Shown one piece after another: positions 48,601-60,600 of a stretch of DNA of 64,000 bases. Position 1 is the stretch's first letter, and each line of letters starts with the position of its first letter. The stretch comes from Camarhynchus parvulus. Taxonomy: Eukaryota > Chordata > Aves > Passeriformes > Thraupidae. A program made the position numbers and the translations under genes. The stretch is taken from contig NC_044584.1 of assembly GCF_901933205.1 (NCBI RefSeq), positions 10,023,001-10,087,000 on the forward strand. The letters run 5' to 3'. The notes beneath the pieces are model-generated. The model was not told the DNA's origin. It saw nothing but the letters and a program-made list of their open reading frames with translations, and searched no databases.

Positions 48601-51600
48601 TTACCCAAAACAACTTCCAGCAATACAAATACAGCTTTTTTTAATAAAATCATTCCAAGATCACCTAAAACTCTGAAGAGATATAGAGTTCTCATTATGC
48701 AAAATCAAAATACATGCAAAAAATCCAACCACCACCATGCACTGTGTATCTGTCTGACATCTAATGACATTTACCAACCACACACATCCCTGCTAAGCTG
48801 AACTGCCATTAAAAGACAGGCTCTGCTGAATATTTCTCTTTTCTATAGAAAACCTTTTAGCAAAGTCCTAGCTTTATATAAACAATAACTTAAATCTGCT
48901 ACCTCTTTCTTAAACTCCAAAATATTCTGTTATTTAGTACATAATTAACTTCCCAAGTTCTGAAGAAGTGCTGGGGGAAATCTGCCAAGGAATAGCAGGG
49001 TGCTGGGGAAAGCCTTGGATGAAATTGGGCAGGACAGGGCAGGGTGCAGGGGAAAGCCCTGGATGAAATTGCTGGGGCAGACCAGGGTGCTGGGGACAGC
49101 CCTGGATGGAATTGCCCTGGGAAGGGCAGGGTTCAGGGCTCAGGGCACAGCCCTGTGTTAACCTGTGCTGCAGTACCTGGTGACTGGCCTGCGTGCCCCG
49201 AGCCTGCACCGTGGCCAGCCGGTCGTAGTAGCGGGAGATGGGGTTGTCGTGCTCGATGCCCTTCTTGGCGCAGCGCTGTTTGTAGATCTCCACCAGGGAC
49301 AGCGAGGAGGGGTTGTCCTCCACCAGCCGCATCTGCGGGGACACCGCCACCACCCGCGGCACTGCGCAGGGACAGGACACAGAGAGCAAAGCAAACCTGA
49401 GTTCCTCAGAGCCCAAATGCTGACACACCAGCCCTCAAAACACAACCCCGATAATCAACTGGAGCCTACCAACAGAAAACTTTAATGCTATGCTCATAAG
49501 TAATTTACAAGCTCAGGTAAAAAAATTACAGTAGGATTTTTTTAATCTCGTCAGAAATATCAACAGTATTTTTGAAAAAAATTGAGCACTCATCATTCTT
49601 CATATTTTTCTTTACCTTCAGGAAAGAGGGTAATACTTTGTTTAGATGAAATTCAGCAGCAAAAAGAAAAAGTGTTTCTTCTGTGTTATGTGGAAGACGT
49701 AAAAGAAATTCAATATTCCTATATCACAACTCGGGGAGAAAAGATTTTCTTCTATCCCTCTTCAGTTGTCTCTAAATGTTGTATTTCCAATTATATTTCC
49801 CATACTTCAATGTTGTTGAAGTATGTGCGCCTATTTCCACACCAACAGGCCCAATGGGCATCTCTGCCTTAAATATTCACAAGTGCACTTGATATCATAA
49901 GAGAGGCAGATAAGCATTTCTAAAAACACCCCAGACCCCATGCAATCAGCTGCACTCCTCCAGAGGGGTGCTACAGCTCCAGACAAGACTAACTACCCTT
50001 GCGAATATTCAAAAACCTCCAGCCATCATAACCTTTGAGCGAAACTTACATTTAAAAACAACACAGACCTCTCTCTTTTCAGTACCTGTGAAGAACAAAT
50101 GTCTCTTGGTGGTCTCCTTCCTCTTCTCCAGGCAGGGGTTGAGGAGGCGGAGCAGCTGCAGGACGCGCTCCTCGCGGCGCGACTCGGTCAGGCAGGCATC
50201 GTTCATCACCAGGTAGGGGTAGATCTTCCCGTTGTGCCCGCGGATGTACAGCCTGCGAGCAGCTGTGTTGTGCTTCTGCACGATCTCCACCCTGGGCATG
50301 AACCTGCCAGGAGCATTTGGAGAGAGCTCTGTAACTCTTTTGAACAACAGCATCTCTAGTGGTGACATTAAAGCACAGATCTCAACTCACAGCAAGGTAC
50401 AAGAAAATTAAATATGCTCTGAACAGTGCAGGTGTTTAGTGATCAAATGTAAAATTATTGAAGGAGGATAAATTAAAAAGGTCTTACATCAAAGTTTGAC
50501 TATATGTGTGGTACACATATATAAAATATTTATCTACTATAAAATATCTATCTACTTTTGCAGGATGGATGGATGGATGGATGGATGGATGGAGTGGGCG
50601 GATGGATGGAGTGGGCTTTAATTTTCTTCTCTGTTTCCAGAATTACAGCTACCAAAGGGAATTTTTAGGTTACCTTGCTATCTTGATGTAGTAATGCGTT
50701 GGCTTTGGCATGAGGAATTCTCCAGGTATCTCTACTTCCGCAGTTTGAGCTGAGAAGTTACTTAGAAAGCGGCACTTCTCCTCTATGAGGAAGAACTTTG
50801 GAAGCTGTTTAGTTTTGGCTTCCAGAATTTTGATCCATTTCTTTAGTTTGGAGATAAGGTTGTGGAGTTTCATTGATCCCGGCACACTGAAGTCAAAATC
50901 TAAAAAAAAAAAACCCAAACAAAAACAAATCACCCAATTCAATAGTGCAAACCAAACACACCCCCCCCCTCTAAGCTGAACTGCCTTTAAAAGACAGGCT
51001 CTGTTGAATATTTCTATTTTCTATAGCAAACCTTTTTGCAAAGTCCTAGCATTATACAGAACAATAACTTAAACCTGTCAGAATCTGCTACCTCTTTTTT
51101 GTATACAACTCCAAAATATTCTGCTATTTAGCATATAACAAACTTCCTAAGATTTTCCTGTTTTACAGTCACACAAGCATTGTAAAGCATATAGTGAAAA
51201 ATTTAAATACTATTACTGTATTGAATTCTCTATATACTGCAACCAGACAGACTGCATAGAAAGAAAGCAGCAAAACCCCAAATTATTACATCAGACTACT
51301 CAGTGAAAGAGGAAAAGTAGGCTTACTTTATAGCACTATAATTTTCTACCTGTATCATTACAAGTCATTTATTTATTTAATTATTCATTTATTATTTTTT
51401 ACTCCTAAAACGAATGAAAGAGCCCCAGTTGAGGATACAACATAGAATCCATGAGGAACTGCAGGACAAATAAGAAAATTGTTATTATTACTATTCTCTT
51501 CTCAGCTGCAAGAAAATTCTTATTCTTTCCTGTCTTAGACAACAACTGAAAGACACTACAGGAAGAACAGTCAGAGCAGCCCAAGAAAAATGACATTATG

Positions 51601-54600
51601 CAAACAGCCTGCTCTTTCCACTGCAATGTCAACAGTATCACAGAGTGAGAATATCTCCTTTAATCCACATGCAGATGAAGAAGGAACTTTCTCAAGGTCA
51701 ATATATCGACTTCAGTACATTATGCAAATAATTCTGTAACAGAAATCACTGCAATACTGAGCATTTTCTGGGCCACACCAACACCATCTTCCCAACACTG
51801 CTCTCACTACAGTTTCAGACAAAGCAAATAATAAATAAATAAATGTCTTTGAATTTCCCAAAAGAGGGAGAATGAATAAACCACATACATGAAATGATGG
51901 TTCAGCACTTCAGTGCCACAACAATGAAAAATTAAACACACTTGGATAAGAAGACAAACTACTCTCTGTAAAACTCATTAGTTATGGCATCCCAAACTAT
52001 GCAAGTTAACCAACAGACTTGAATTTTTAACTCATCTCCACTCCCTAGAAGATGCCATTTTAAGCTCAACATGTCTCAAGTGAAAAAGCAACTGAAAAAA
52101 AACAGAGATTGATAATTCAGTATTTCTGACATTTGCAGCTAGAGCAGAAGGGAATCTTCAGTATTATTCAACACAATAGAAAATTAAGTCTTAAAAATTA
52201 GTTTAAATTTTCTTGCAGAACCTCCATTTCAACATGTTATATACACTCAATATTTTCCTAAGTTGACAAAAATACCAAAAACCAAATACCAAAAACCAAA
52301 TAAAACATGAGCACTGCTCAGAAAATTTGACCACATAAATATGCTACAAACATCTGCCTGCAAGTGTGCCAAGAGTGAATTAAGTATGTGCACACAGCAA
52401 TTGCTGCATTATAAAAGCTTTTTCAACAACAATTAAATCACTCAAAACTCTGATTGTCCAAAAGACTTACTCCTAAAAACAAAATATTCATTTAGCCAGC
52501 AGAGTTCCTGTCATTCTACACACACTCTCCTATTTTTTTTTCTTTAATCCAGGATTCTAATGCCAAAGAAAACAATGCACCTTAGAATCACTTTCATTTT
52601 GCTGTTCTGTTACTCAAATAAATATCAGAGAACATATAACCAAACATACTTCACTGGGTATCTACAATAAACTGATATGCTAAAATCTTTCCGTGAAAGA
52701 CCTAAGTTTACCAGCCTAAAAGAGAACAAAAAAACCAGCTCATACAAAATCCTTTCCACTTCTGTAAGAAAAAAGTTTATAATGAAAAATACAGTTTCAT
52801 ATTTATGGATGTAATATTCCCTTTTCTTTTTCTGCCTGCTGTGGGCAGTGCATCTACTGCAATATCACTGTAAAACACTCTTATTAAAATCCCAAGCCTA
52901 CCCTCTAGTGAGCAGTGGGAGTAAATCATTTCATCAAAGTGACAAAATTATTGCATCATTTGTCTCCCCAATCTCTGAAGTGCAGGAAAGTACCCTCAAA
53001 CTGCAACTAGTTTTTGTACTAATGTGAATCAGCCAAGAGGTAAAAACACACATCAATATATTTTCCTTACAAAAAAAAGTCACTCTGTTCACCACAAGAG
53101 CAGCTCTAGTTTGCTGAATGCCTGTTTTAGGATTTTTGTTGTTCTTTTGTTTCCCAGTGGCAGATGGGAAACACAGAGTTCAATTAGTCTTTCTGCTCGT
53201 GTCACAGAGAGCCCATCTGAGAAGAAAAATCACTTCAGCTGGAAGAAAGGGAAATACAAGACCAAACATTATTTGAGTACGAAGTCTCTCTGCTTTGCAG
53301 ACATCTTAATCTATATAAACAGTGGTTTTGTTTAAAAAAAAAATCCATTTCTTCAGTACTTAATACTGGAAAACACCTTTCTCAAGCTAACACACACTGG
53401 TCTGAAGTAGCTCACTACTTTCACCACCTATTCCTAAAAAGGATGGGAAGTTTTCCCCTGATCCTTAACGGGGATTTTCACAGAAGACCCCATGGCACAG
53501 ACTGCAGTGGAAGCAGTTTGCTCTCTCTTCTCAAGGCTGCTGAAGTTTCTTACCACCCTCAATGGAAGGAGAAATGAGGAACAATCTTCTCCCCAGTGAG
53601 ACAGACCTAAAAAAATTCTGATGCCTCTTAATACATTTTGATTGAAGGCTGTACCATCACTCCTCAGGAAGAAACACCAAAAAACATACTCGAGGTAGCA
53701 AAATTAGAGTATCAAACCCTCTGTCCCCCCCATTGCCTTTGACCTACACAACATTAATATGGCATTAAGAAAACAAAGAATACCTCCAAACTAAGACTCC
53801 AGAACTATATTAAAAAACCCTTCTGCTACACTGGAAGAAAATAGTTCTGATCAAAGGCAACTGGCTATTAATGCTTTTAGAGCAAGAAACAGTTCATTTG
53901 AAGATTTTTAAGATTATTCTGACTGTAGGAAAAGCCTGATTCTATTAAAGGTTCACATCTGAAGGATCTCCAGCTAAAAAGCCAAGGCACTAATCATGTG
54001 AAGTGTCCCTGAGGACTCAGTTGTGAGCTTAGCTGCAGAGAGCAGGACAATTCTTTATGCCCATGACACTGAAGAAGACCCAAGCATTCTCCAAAATTGA
54101 AGTGCTGTCTTGCTTTTGAAGATAATATTCAAACATTTATATACTCTACTTCCCAAAAGTTCTTTCCAATCTCACAAGAACTTTTGGAAAAAGCCAATAA
54201 AGATGAAAAATCTCAGTGAGAGGAAAGCAGAAATGTGGAGCAGAACTTCTCGTTTATCACTCAGCTCCAGAAAACCAAGACTGCATGTGCAGGATACCAA
54301 GGTCAAATATCATCCAACTCTTTATCTGGAATTCTGGGATAACATCCTGTTACCTAAAAATTACAATGGAAGCAAAAAAAGAGCTACCAAAGTACACTAT
54401 GTTCACTCTTGAGCAGAAGGGAAAAAAAATCCTTAAAAAGGCTGAAAATGCACAGAGCTCTTCCCCCTGCCCCCTCCTAACAGTTCAGAGCCACACTTGG
54501 GTTTCAAGAGCTTCCTCCTGACTACAGAGCCACCAGCACAGTGAAGGATTCATTGTGCTAGGGGACAAAGTCTCAAGGAAATTACCATGCCCTTCAAGGG

Positions 54601-57600
54601 GGTATTTTGGAGCTCTCCATTCATATTCAGCTTGAGAGATGGTTGCAGAAAGAAGCTGATCCAAACTCTAAACTATCATCTGCCCACAAAAGGACAATTG
54701 AGGCAGCTTTTCTGCTGCTCTCACTGCTGAGAGAGCTCTCAAAAGGAGCATTTTTCAGCATTTTCTTTTCTTTGATGTCAAAAGGTTTAGCAGAAAAGGA
54801 AAGAACAAAGAACAGATGGTTAAAGAACTATGCATTTGAAGTTCTAGAAAAAAAATTCAAAGTAGAATTTGTTTTTATAATATAACATTAGGATAGATAA
54901 AGATGACCTATCACAGCTCCAACAGTCCAGACTGCTACAGACAAGGAATTCAGAATATATGAAATGGTGTGAGAGTCTCCAGTGGCTCCAAACAGGAATC
55001 AAAATACAACTCTGATGTTGATGGAAATGATTATGCAACCAAACCATGCTGAAAGTGTCTATAAACCATAGCTGTCAACATTAATCTGGGAATAATTGAC
55101 AAAAAGTTTACTCCAAGACAGCTCCTTAACTTGGACACTTTTGAATTGAAAGGCAACCACTGTAATTATCTGTCCATTATCCAAATGCAACTGGAACTGA
55201 GAACAGGAAAAACAAACATGGACATTGTGGTGTGACACAAGGACATATAAGGCACATTCTACAATTGGTTTCTTGCAATGTTAAAAAACTCTTGCAATTT
55301 TCAGTACAGTAATTAGAATCCTATTCAGTTATTTACATATATTTTACTGTTATTGTAAAATCAATAAAAACTTATTTTCATTTTCTGCATAACTAATTAG
55401 ATTACAGCAATTATTAAGTATGATGATTGGTTTAATTTCTTTTGTTTTCCCACATTTAATTTGTAAATTTAAACACTGAATGTAATAGATTAAAATAAAA
55501 TCTAATCCAGCACTAAGCAAAATAATTACATGTATCCTGCAGACATTCATATTTCATCGTACACGAAAAATAAAACATGAAATCTTCAAAAAAAGAAAGT
55601 AATTACTGTTACTTAACTGAAGTTTACTAAGAAACACTTTGCATTTGATGACTTTACATGATTTTTATGACCAGCCCTATCTCATACTTTGGTTTATATG
55701 TTGTTCCATATAATTCCTTAATTAAGAGAGAACATCTGAAAACCTTAACAGCCATTTATATATCACAAAGATATGCAAAAAATAAAAACAGCATAAAAAA
55801 TACTGGAAATCCTCTCCACTTCTTAACTAAAAATTGCAACTGAATCATAATTAAATTTTCTTAAATGTTTCTCTAGAAATGTTTTGAAATATTACTTCAG
55901 ATATTGCAGACTGTAGTCTGGCATTCTATTTACTTTTCCTTTACACCTTGGAAACCCCAGAGCTGTCTGATGCTCACAGGAAAGGAAGTAGGAGCTACTG
56001 TGACAGACCAAAAATAACTCAAATCCAACCAAGCACATCAACAACACTTACAGCAATAAATAAGTGGCTATACAACTGTTGCAATGTAAAGACTATAAAC
56101 CATTATTAAAAATAAAAATCAAGTCCAAACTTGTATTTAATGTAGAGCATTTCAGCTGAAGGGGATGTACAACAACCATCCCCAGATCCCTGATCCAGGG
56201 CTGCTCTCCTCTCTCCATTGGCACCTGTACCTGCCATTATTCTTCTGTTCTAGGTACACAATCCAGCACTTGGACTGGTGAAATTTCACCCCATTAATCA
56301 TTATCCAATGACTTTTTTTCCCCCTGTACGCTCCCATTAAAGACACACAAAGTATTTCTACTTCCATTTCCCTCCCTAGTACACTTCATCCAGTAAAAAT
56401 TTAATCATATGGTTCAGGACTTTCATTATCTGCTGTCATGCAACTGCTGTGCCTCAGAAAGGACATCGTGCAAAGCATGGCGTGCACGAGAAATGTGGGT
56501 CACTTCTACAACTCACTCACTTTCACAGGATCCCCACCAGTTCCCTTCCTTTCACAATATTATCAGCAAAATGCTTGAAAAAACACCCCAAATCTGCTTG
56601 TCAAACACTCTCATCTATGTTTAAAGAAAAGCCAAGGAATTTATGCAAAACTCAAAATTCTGGCAACCCAAAGCACTGATGCCAATCAGTGTCACTTTGT
56701 CATGTATGAGCTGCGTGGCCTTAACACATTTCACCAAACAAATCAAGCTTGTCAACAAGCTTTTCTTAGAATTTCAAATCAAGATCAGATACTCAAATAT
56801 GTAGCTACTGGTTAAGAGAAAATGAATGAAGCAAAAAAGCTACTTCCCTTAAGTATCTTTTTTTATTAGATCTGATTAAAGTTATTGATTCAATTTACCA
56901 ATGATGTAAATTTGGGTAATAGAATTTTTATAATCTAGCTACCCAAAACAGTAAAGTAATCTTACTCATCAGAAGTAGGCTGTTTTGAAAGACTTCACAT
57001 AAAATCATCAGTTTGGAGTTCTGGGGTGAAAATTTCATTAAATTCTGGCATCACAGAGAGACAGATCATTATTGTCCCTCGCATACAGCCAGCAGTTCTG
57101 TTCAAATTGCAAAAACATTACACTGAAGTAATCTAATTTATCTTTAAACACATATGTAATCAAACCACAGTTTTCAATAATAAAAATACAACAATATATT
57201 TATTCTCTAGGTTGATGTCTGTTTTCCACTTGAATTACATTTATTGCTGTACAAAAGACAGGAACAAAACTATTTCAGCTTTGCTGAATGACAGAAAAGT
57301 GCCGTTTTCTAAATTTTCTCTCTGGAAAGACATTGGAATAAAAAAGCAGAATGCCCTCACAGCTGAACCGTAGGAGGAAATTTTCTTGAGATTAAAAGCA
57401 ACATTTAAAAAATTTTCAAACACTTGCCTGTTGTAAATTGGCCTTTTAACTTCTGGAACACGGGGTCTTGAGCTGTTGCCTGTGCTCTCCTAGCTAGTGA
57501 CTCTGAGGCTGCACTAGAAAACATGGTGGACACATTAGAGACATTCTCAAGACCTACTCCAAAGGTGCTGACTAACTTCTTGACAAAATTCAGTGTATGA

Positions 57601-60600
57601 GGAGTGATTTTGGCATCTGAAACGGCTCCACTTTTCTCAAAGGCAACGGAGTAGCACTTTGCCAAGCCCTGCTGCAGTTGTCTGAGCACCTAAGAATGAA
57701 AAACGGAAAAAAACAAAATAGTCAGGAAGATCAGGCCTTCTGATTTGACACCAAATATTCATTCCCACTGCATTTTATATAGTAGAATTATGCTCTCAGA
57801 AACATCTGCTTAAAACTCTACTCTTAAACTGCATCAGAGGGTCAATCAGAATGACAGCACTGAATTTCATTAGCATTGCAAACAAACAAACTGAGCAGGG
57901 GAAATGCTGCCTCACAAAGGACAACTTGCTCTTTCAACAACAGGTAACTTTTAGATTTCATATTTTGAGACATATGAAAAAAAAAGGTGATGTGAGGAAA
58001 CCTTCAAATAAACACTGTGCTAGGCAGACAGAACAGTAGTCCAACACTTTGAGAGGCAAGGAACAGCAGAGTGGCAGGTCCATCTGCTCTCTGTTGCAAT
58101 GCAAATTTCAGGTAATAATCACCACCTGTCACAGACCACCAGATCAAGAAGGAAACTGGTATCTCTGAAACTTAACGTGAGAATATACATTTTCAGTTAG
58201 TATGAGCAACAGCTTAAATCCTAGAGGCATTCATCACATTAACAGTTCTGCAAAACCCCTGTACAGCTTCCAAAAATAACCAAGATCCTGAAACTCCAAT
58301 CAGAACAGTCAGTTCTACAAACATCAGTTTCCTAATCAAAACAAACAGTTATGCTTTGATGTTTAAAATTAATTCTGGGTAAATATTTTGCAGTTAACTT
58401 TCCCTTAGATGATCCATACATTCATTGAAGGTGCCTTGAAGCCAAATACCTCCTCATGCCAGTTCTCTCTGAACCAGACCATCTGATCCACAATGCCTTC
58501 CAGAGAGGACAGAAGGGTTGGATGCAATTCCCTCTGCATGTGCATGATTCTGCTGCATCTCCACATTGGAGCAGTGGCTCTGATGGGCCCAGGGTCTGAG
58601 GCAGAGTGAGACTGATTTCCAACTGAACTTGGCTGCTGTTGCCCTGAATCTGGAAAGTGAACATGAAAAAGGAAATAAGAATGACCTTTCATGAACTTGA
58701 TATGTGTCTCTTTGAAATAAAATAAATTTTCCAAGAATTGGCTTGAGATTTACATTAAATATTAATTTTGTATTCCTTACTGAGTTTCAGAAAGGATTTT
58801 TTTAGAAAGAAAATTGGGGGTTTTTAGAGAAAACTCTGCACCAAATGCTATTTATGTGGTACAGACTTCCCAACATTAAAGCAAAATAAACACTCTTCAA
58901 CTTATACACTTGAAGTAACAGACATTGTTTCATATAGGATCAAACTATTTGAATTATGGGCAGTTTTTTCCCCTCCCCTTTTGGGGAGGCCTTTCACACA
59001 TAACTAAAGAATAAATGTGCTGATGCCAACAAGAGAACTGTCAGAAGCTGTTTTAGCACAAACCATGTCTAGAATGTCAACTCCCATCAGACAGTGATTA
59101 TGCAGTTTTGCTTTATCAGATGATCCCCACTAACTCCCCCCCACCCAGCAGTGTTTTTGGGCAGAACCTACAGGAAAATATGTTACTATTGCTGGAAAAG
59201 AATAAATGATGAGGGTATGTGGGCATCTCCTTCTGCAAAAGAGTACCCAAACAAAAATAAAACATTATTCAATTAGCGCCCTTTCAAATTTTATACAGAA
59301 GTTTAGGGAACTAATTCCCAAATGGAAAGGGCAATTAAATAAACAATGTACTTTGTAATAAAGAACACAGAACTGAAATGAGAGTTCTTCAAGCAGCTCT
59401 CCCAGGATTCCCAGGAAATTATGTGGGACAAAAGAACAACTAAATTCTGTGGAATCATTTGACATAACTATTCCAGATGTCATTTGTTCTTGGGAAAACA
59501 GTTGTTTGCAAGTTGCTGAATGCTTTCCCCATCTCCCAAACATTTCTCAAAGCCAACATTGCTTTTATGAGCATTGAGATGCTCATTTTACTTGAAAATT
59601 CACCATAAGAAGTTATTATGGAGATACAATTTTTAAGTGTGGCTCCTAAATGTTGCATGGTTCATGCTTCCAATGAAAATTAGTCTAGAGAATCTTAAAA
59701 ACCTGTGACATTCTCCTGTATTTATAAACCAAGAATTTTCTACTTCTCCACAAATTTATGAAGAAAAACATCCAGTAAAGAACATGGGATTCTCAAAAAC
59801 TAAGGTAATATGAGAATGAAAGAGATGGAACTCCTCTTGGTGAATATTTTATACAAGAAAATTCAAGCCATCTGCAGGTTTAACTCCACAGAAACAAATC
59901 AATGCAAACAGAGCATATCAAGAGTTTTCTTTCTTAGCTTTGCTAAGTTGGTATGTTTTCTGGAGAATCTGTTTTCTCTGTAATATCCAGTGAAACTTGA
60001 CCTAACAATTAAGTTCCAAAGAGCCCAAACAATTCCATGAGGATCAAACTCACCGCTCTTGTAGCGCTCTCGCTGTTCTATCTTCAAGGTCAAATAGAGA
60101 GTCCTGATCGGGAAATAAACAGCCTGGGGATAGACTCTTCCCACCTATTTGGAGATACACATTTCTCAGTTAAGGAATACTGACTACAGATCACATCAAC
60201 ACAGACAGATTATCTTGTAAATGAGTCCAATTCAGGAATAATCAGCTCTTTGTGTTAAATAACAGCTTATGGAAATTAAAGATTCTTTCAGTAACAGGAA
60301 CCCGAAGAGGATGAATTGGTAGCTCCCTGCATACACTGTTAAGACGTTACCTAATTAGGGTTTCCAGATCATATTGCCTAATAAACCTGAAAGCAGCATA
60401 ATGTCAGAGCTCCAGCTGGGCCAGCTCAAAGATCTTACTCATGTGCATAATGGAAGAAAAACAGATATAATGACAGCAGTTAGTCTTTAAATTAGGCCAC
60501 AATTCCCAGCAAGCCCTACCATACTTGATAAGAAAGCCCATTAGAGAGTAACTTTACTCCACCTAATTGTGGCACTTAATGCAAGGGGATACCAACTACA

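Larger units (their letters stand above)
47856..49176 (-). other. TRRAP: TRRAP intron between exons 8 and 9
   Basis: 1321 bp with GTACTG donor. Its donor-proximal end holds a GC-rich 43-44 bp minisatellite (48968-49138), which abuts one copy of the local direct repeat (48774-48958). The remainder is AT-rich. Confidence 0.9.
50900..57427 (-). other. TRRAP: TRRAP intron between exons 5 and 6 (GC-AG type)
   Basis: 6528 bp, the longest intron in the window. It starts with GCAAGT and ends in a T-rich tract plus TAG. It carries one copy of a ~180-200 bp direct repeat (50950-51155) near its acceptor end, a short TA-rich simple repeat near 51836-51845, and a 14-bp doublet (52272-52299). No other gene or exon is supported in it; open frames such as those near 54110-54885 resemble nothing known. 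Confidence 0.88.

Noticed and set aside
48934..49176. C-terminal extension of TRRAP exon 8
   Set aside because: It follows a GT donor that joins in frame to the next conserved exon (ASHQ-VLRDILKE). The extension encodes only minisatellite sequence.
49158..49485. Arg/Pro-rich frames on either strand across exon 8
   Set aside because: Out-of-frame shadows of the conserved TRRAP exon.
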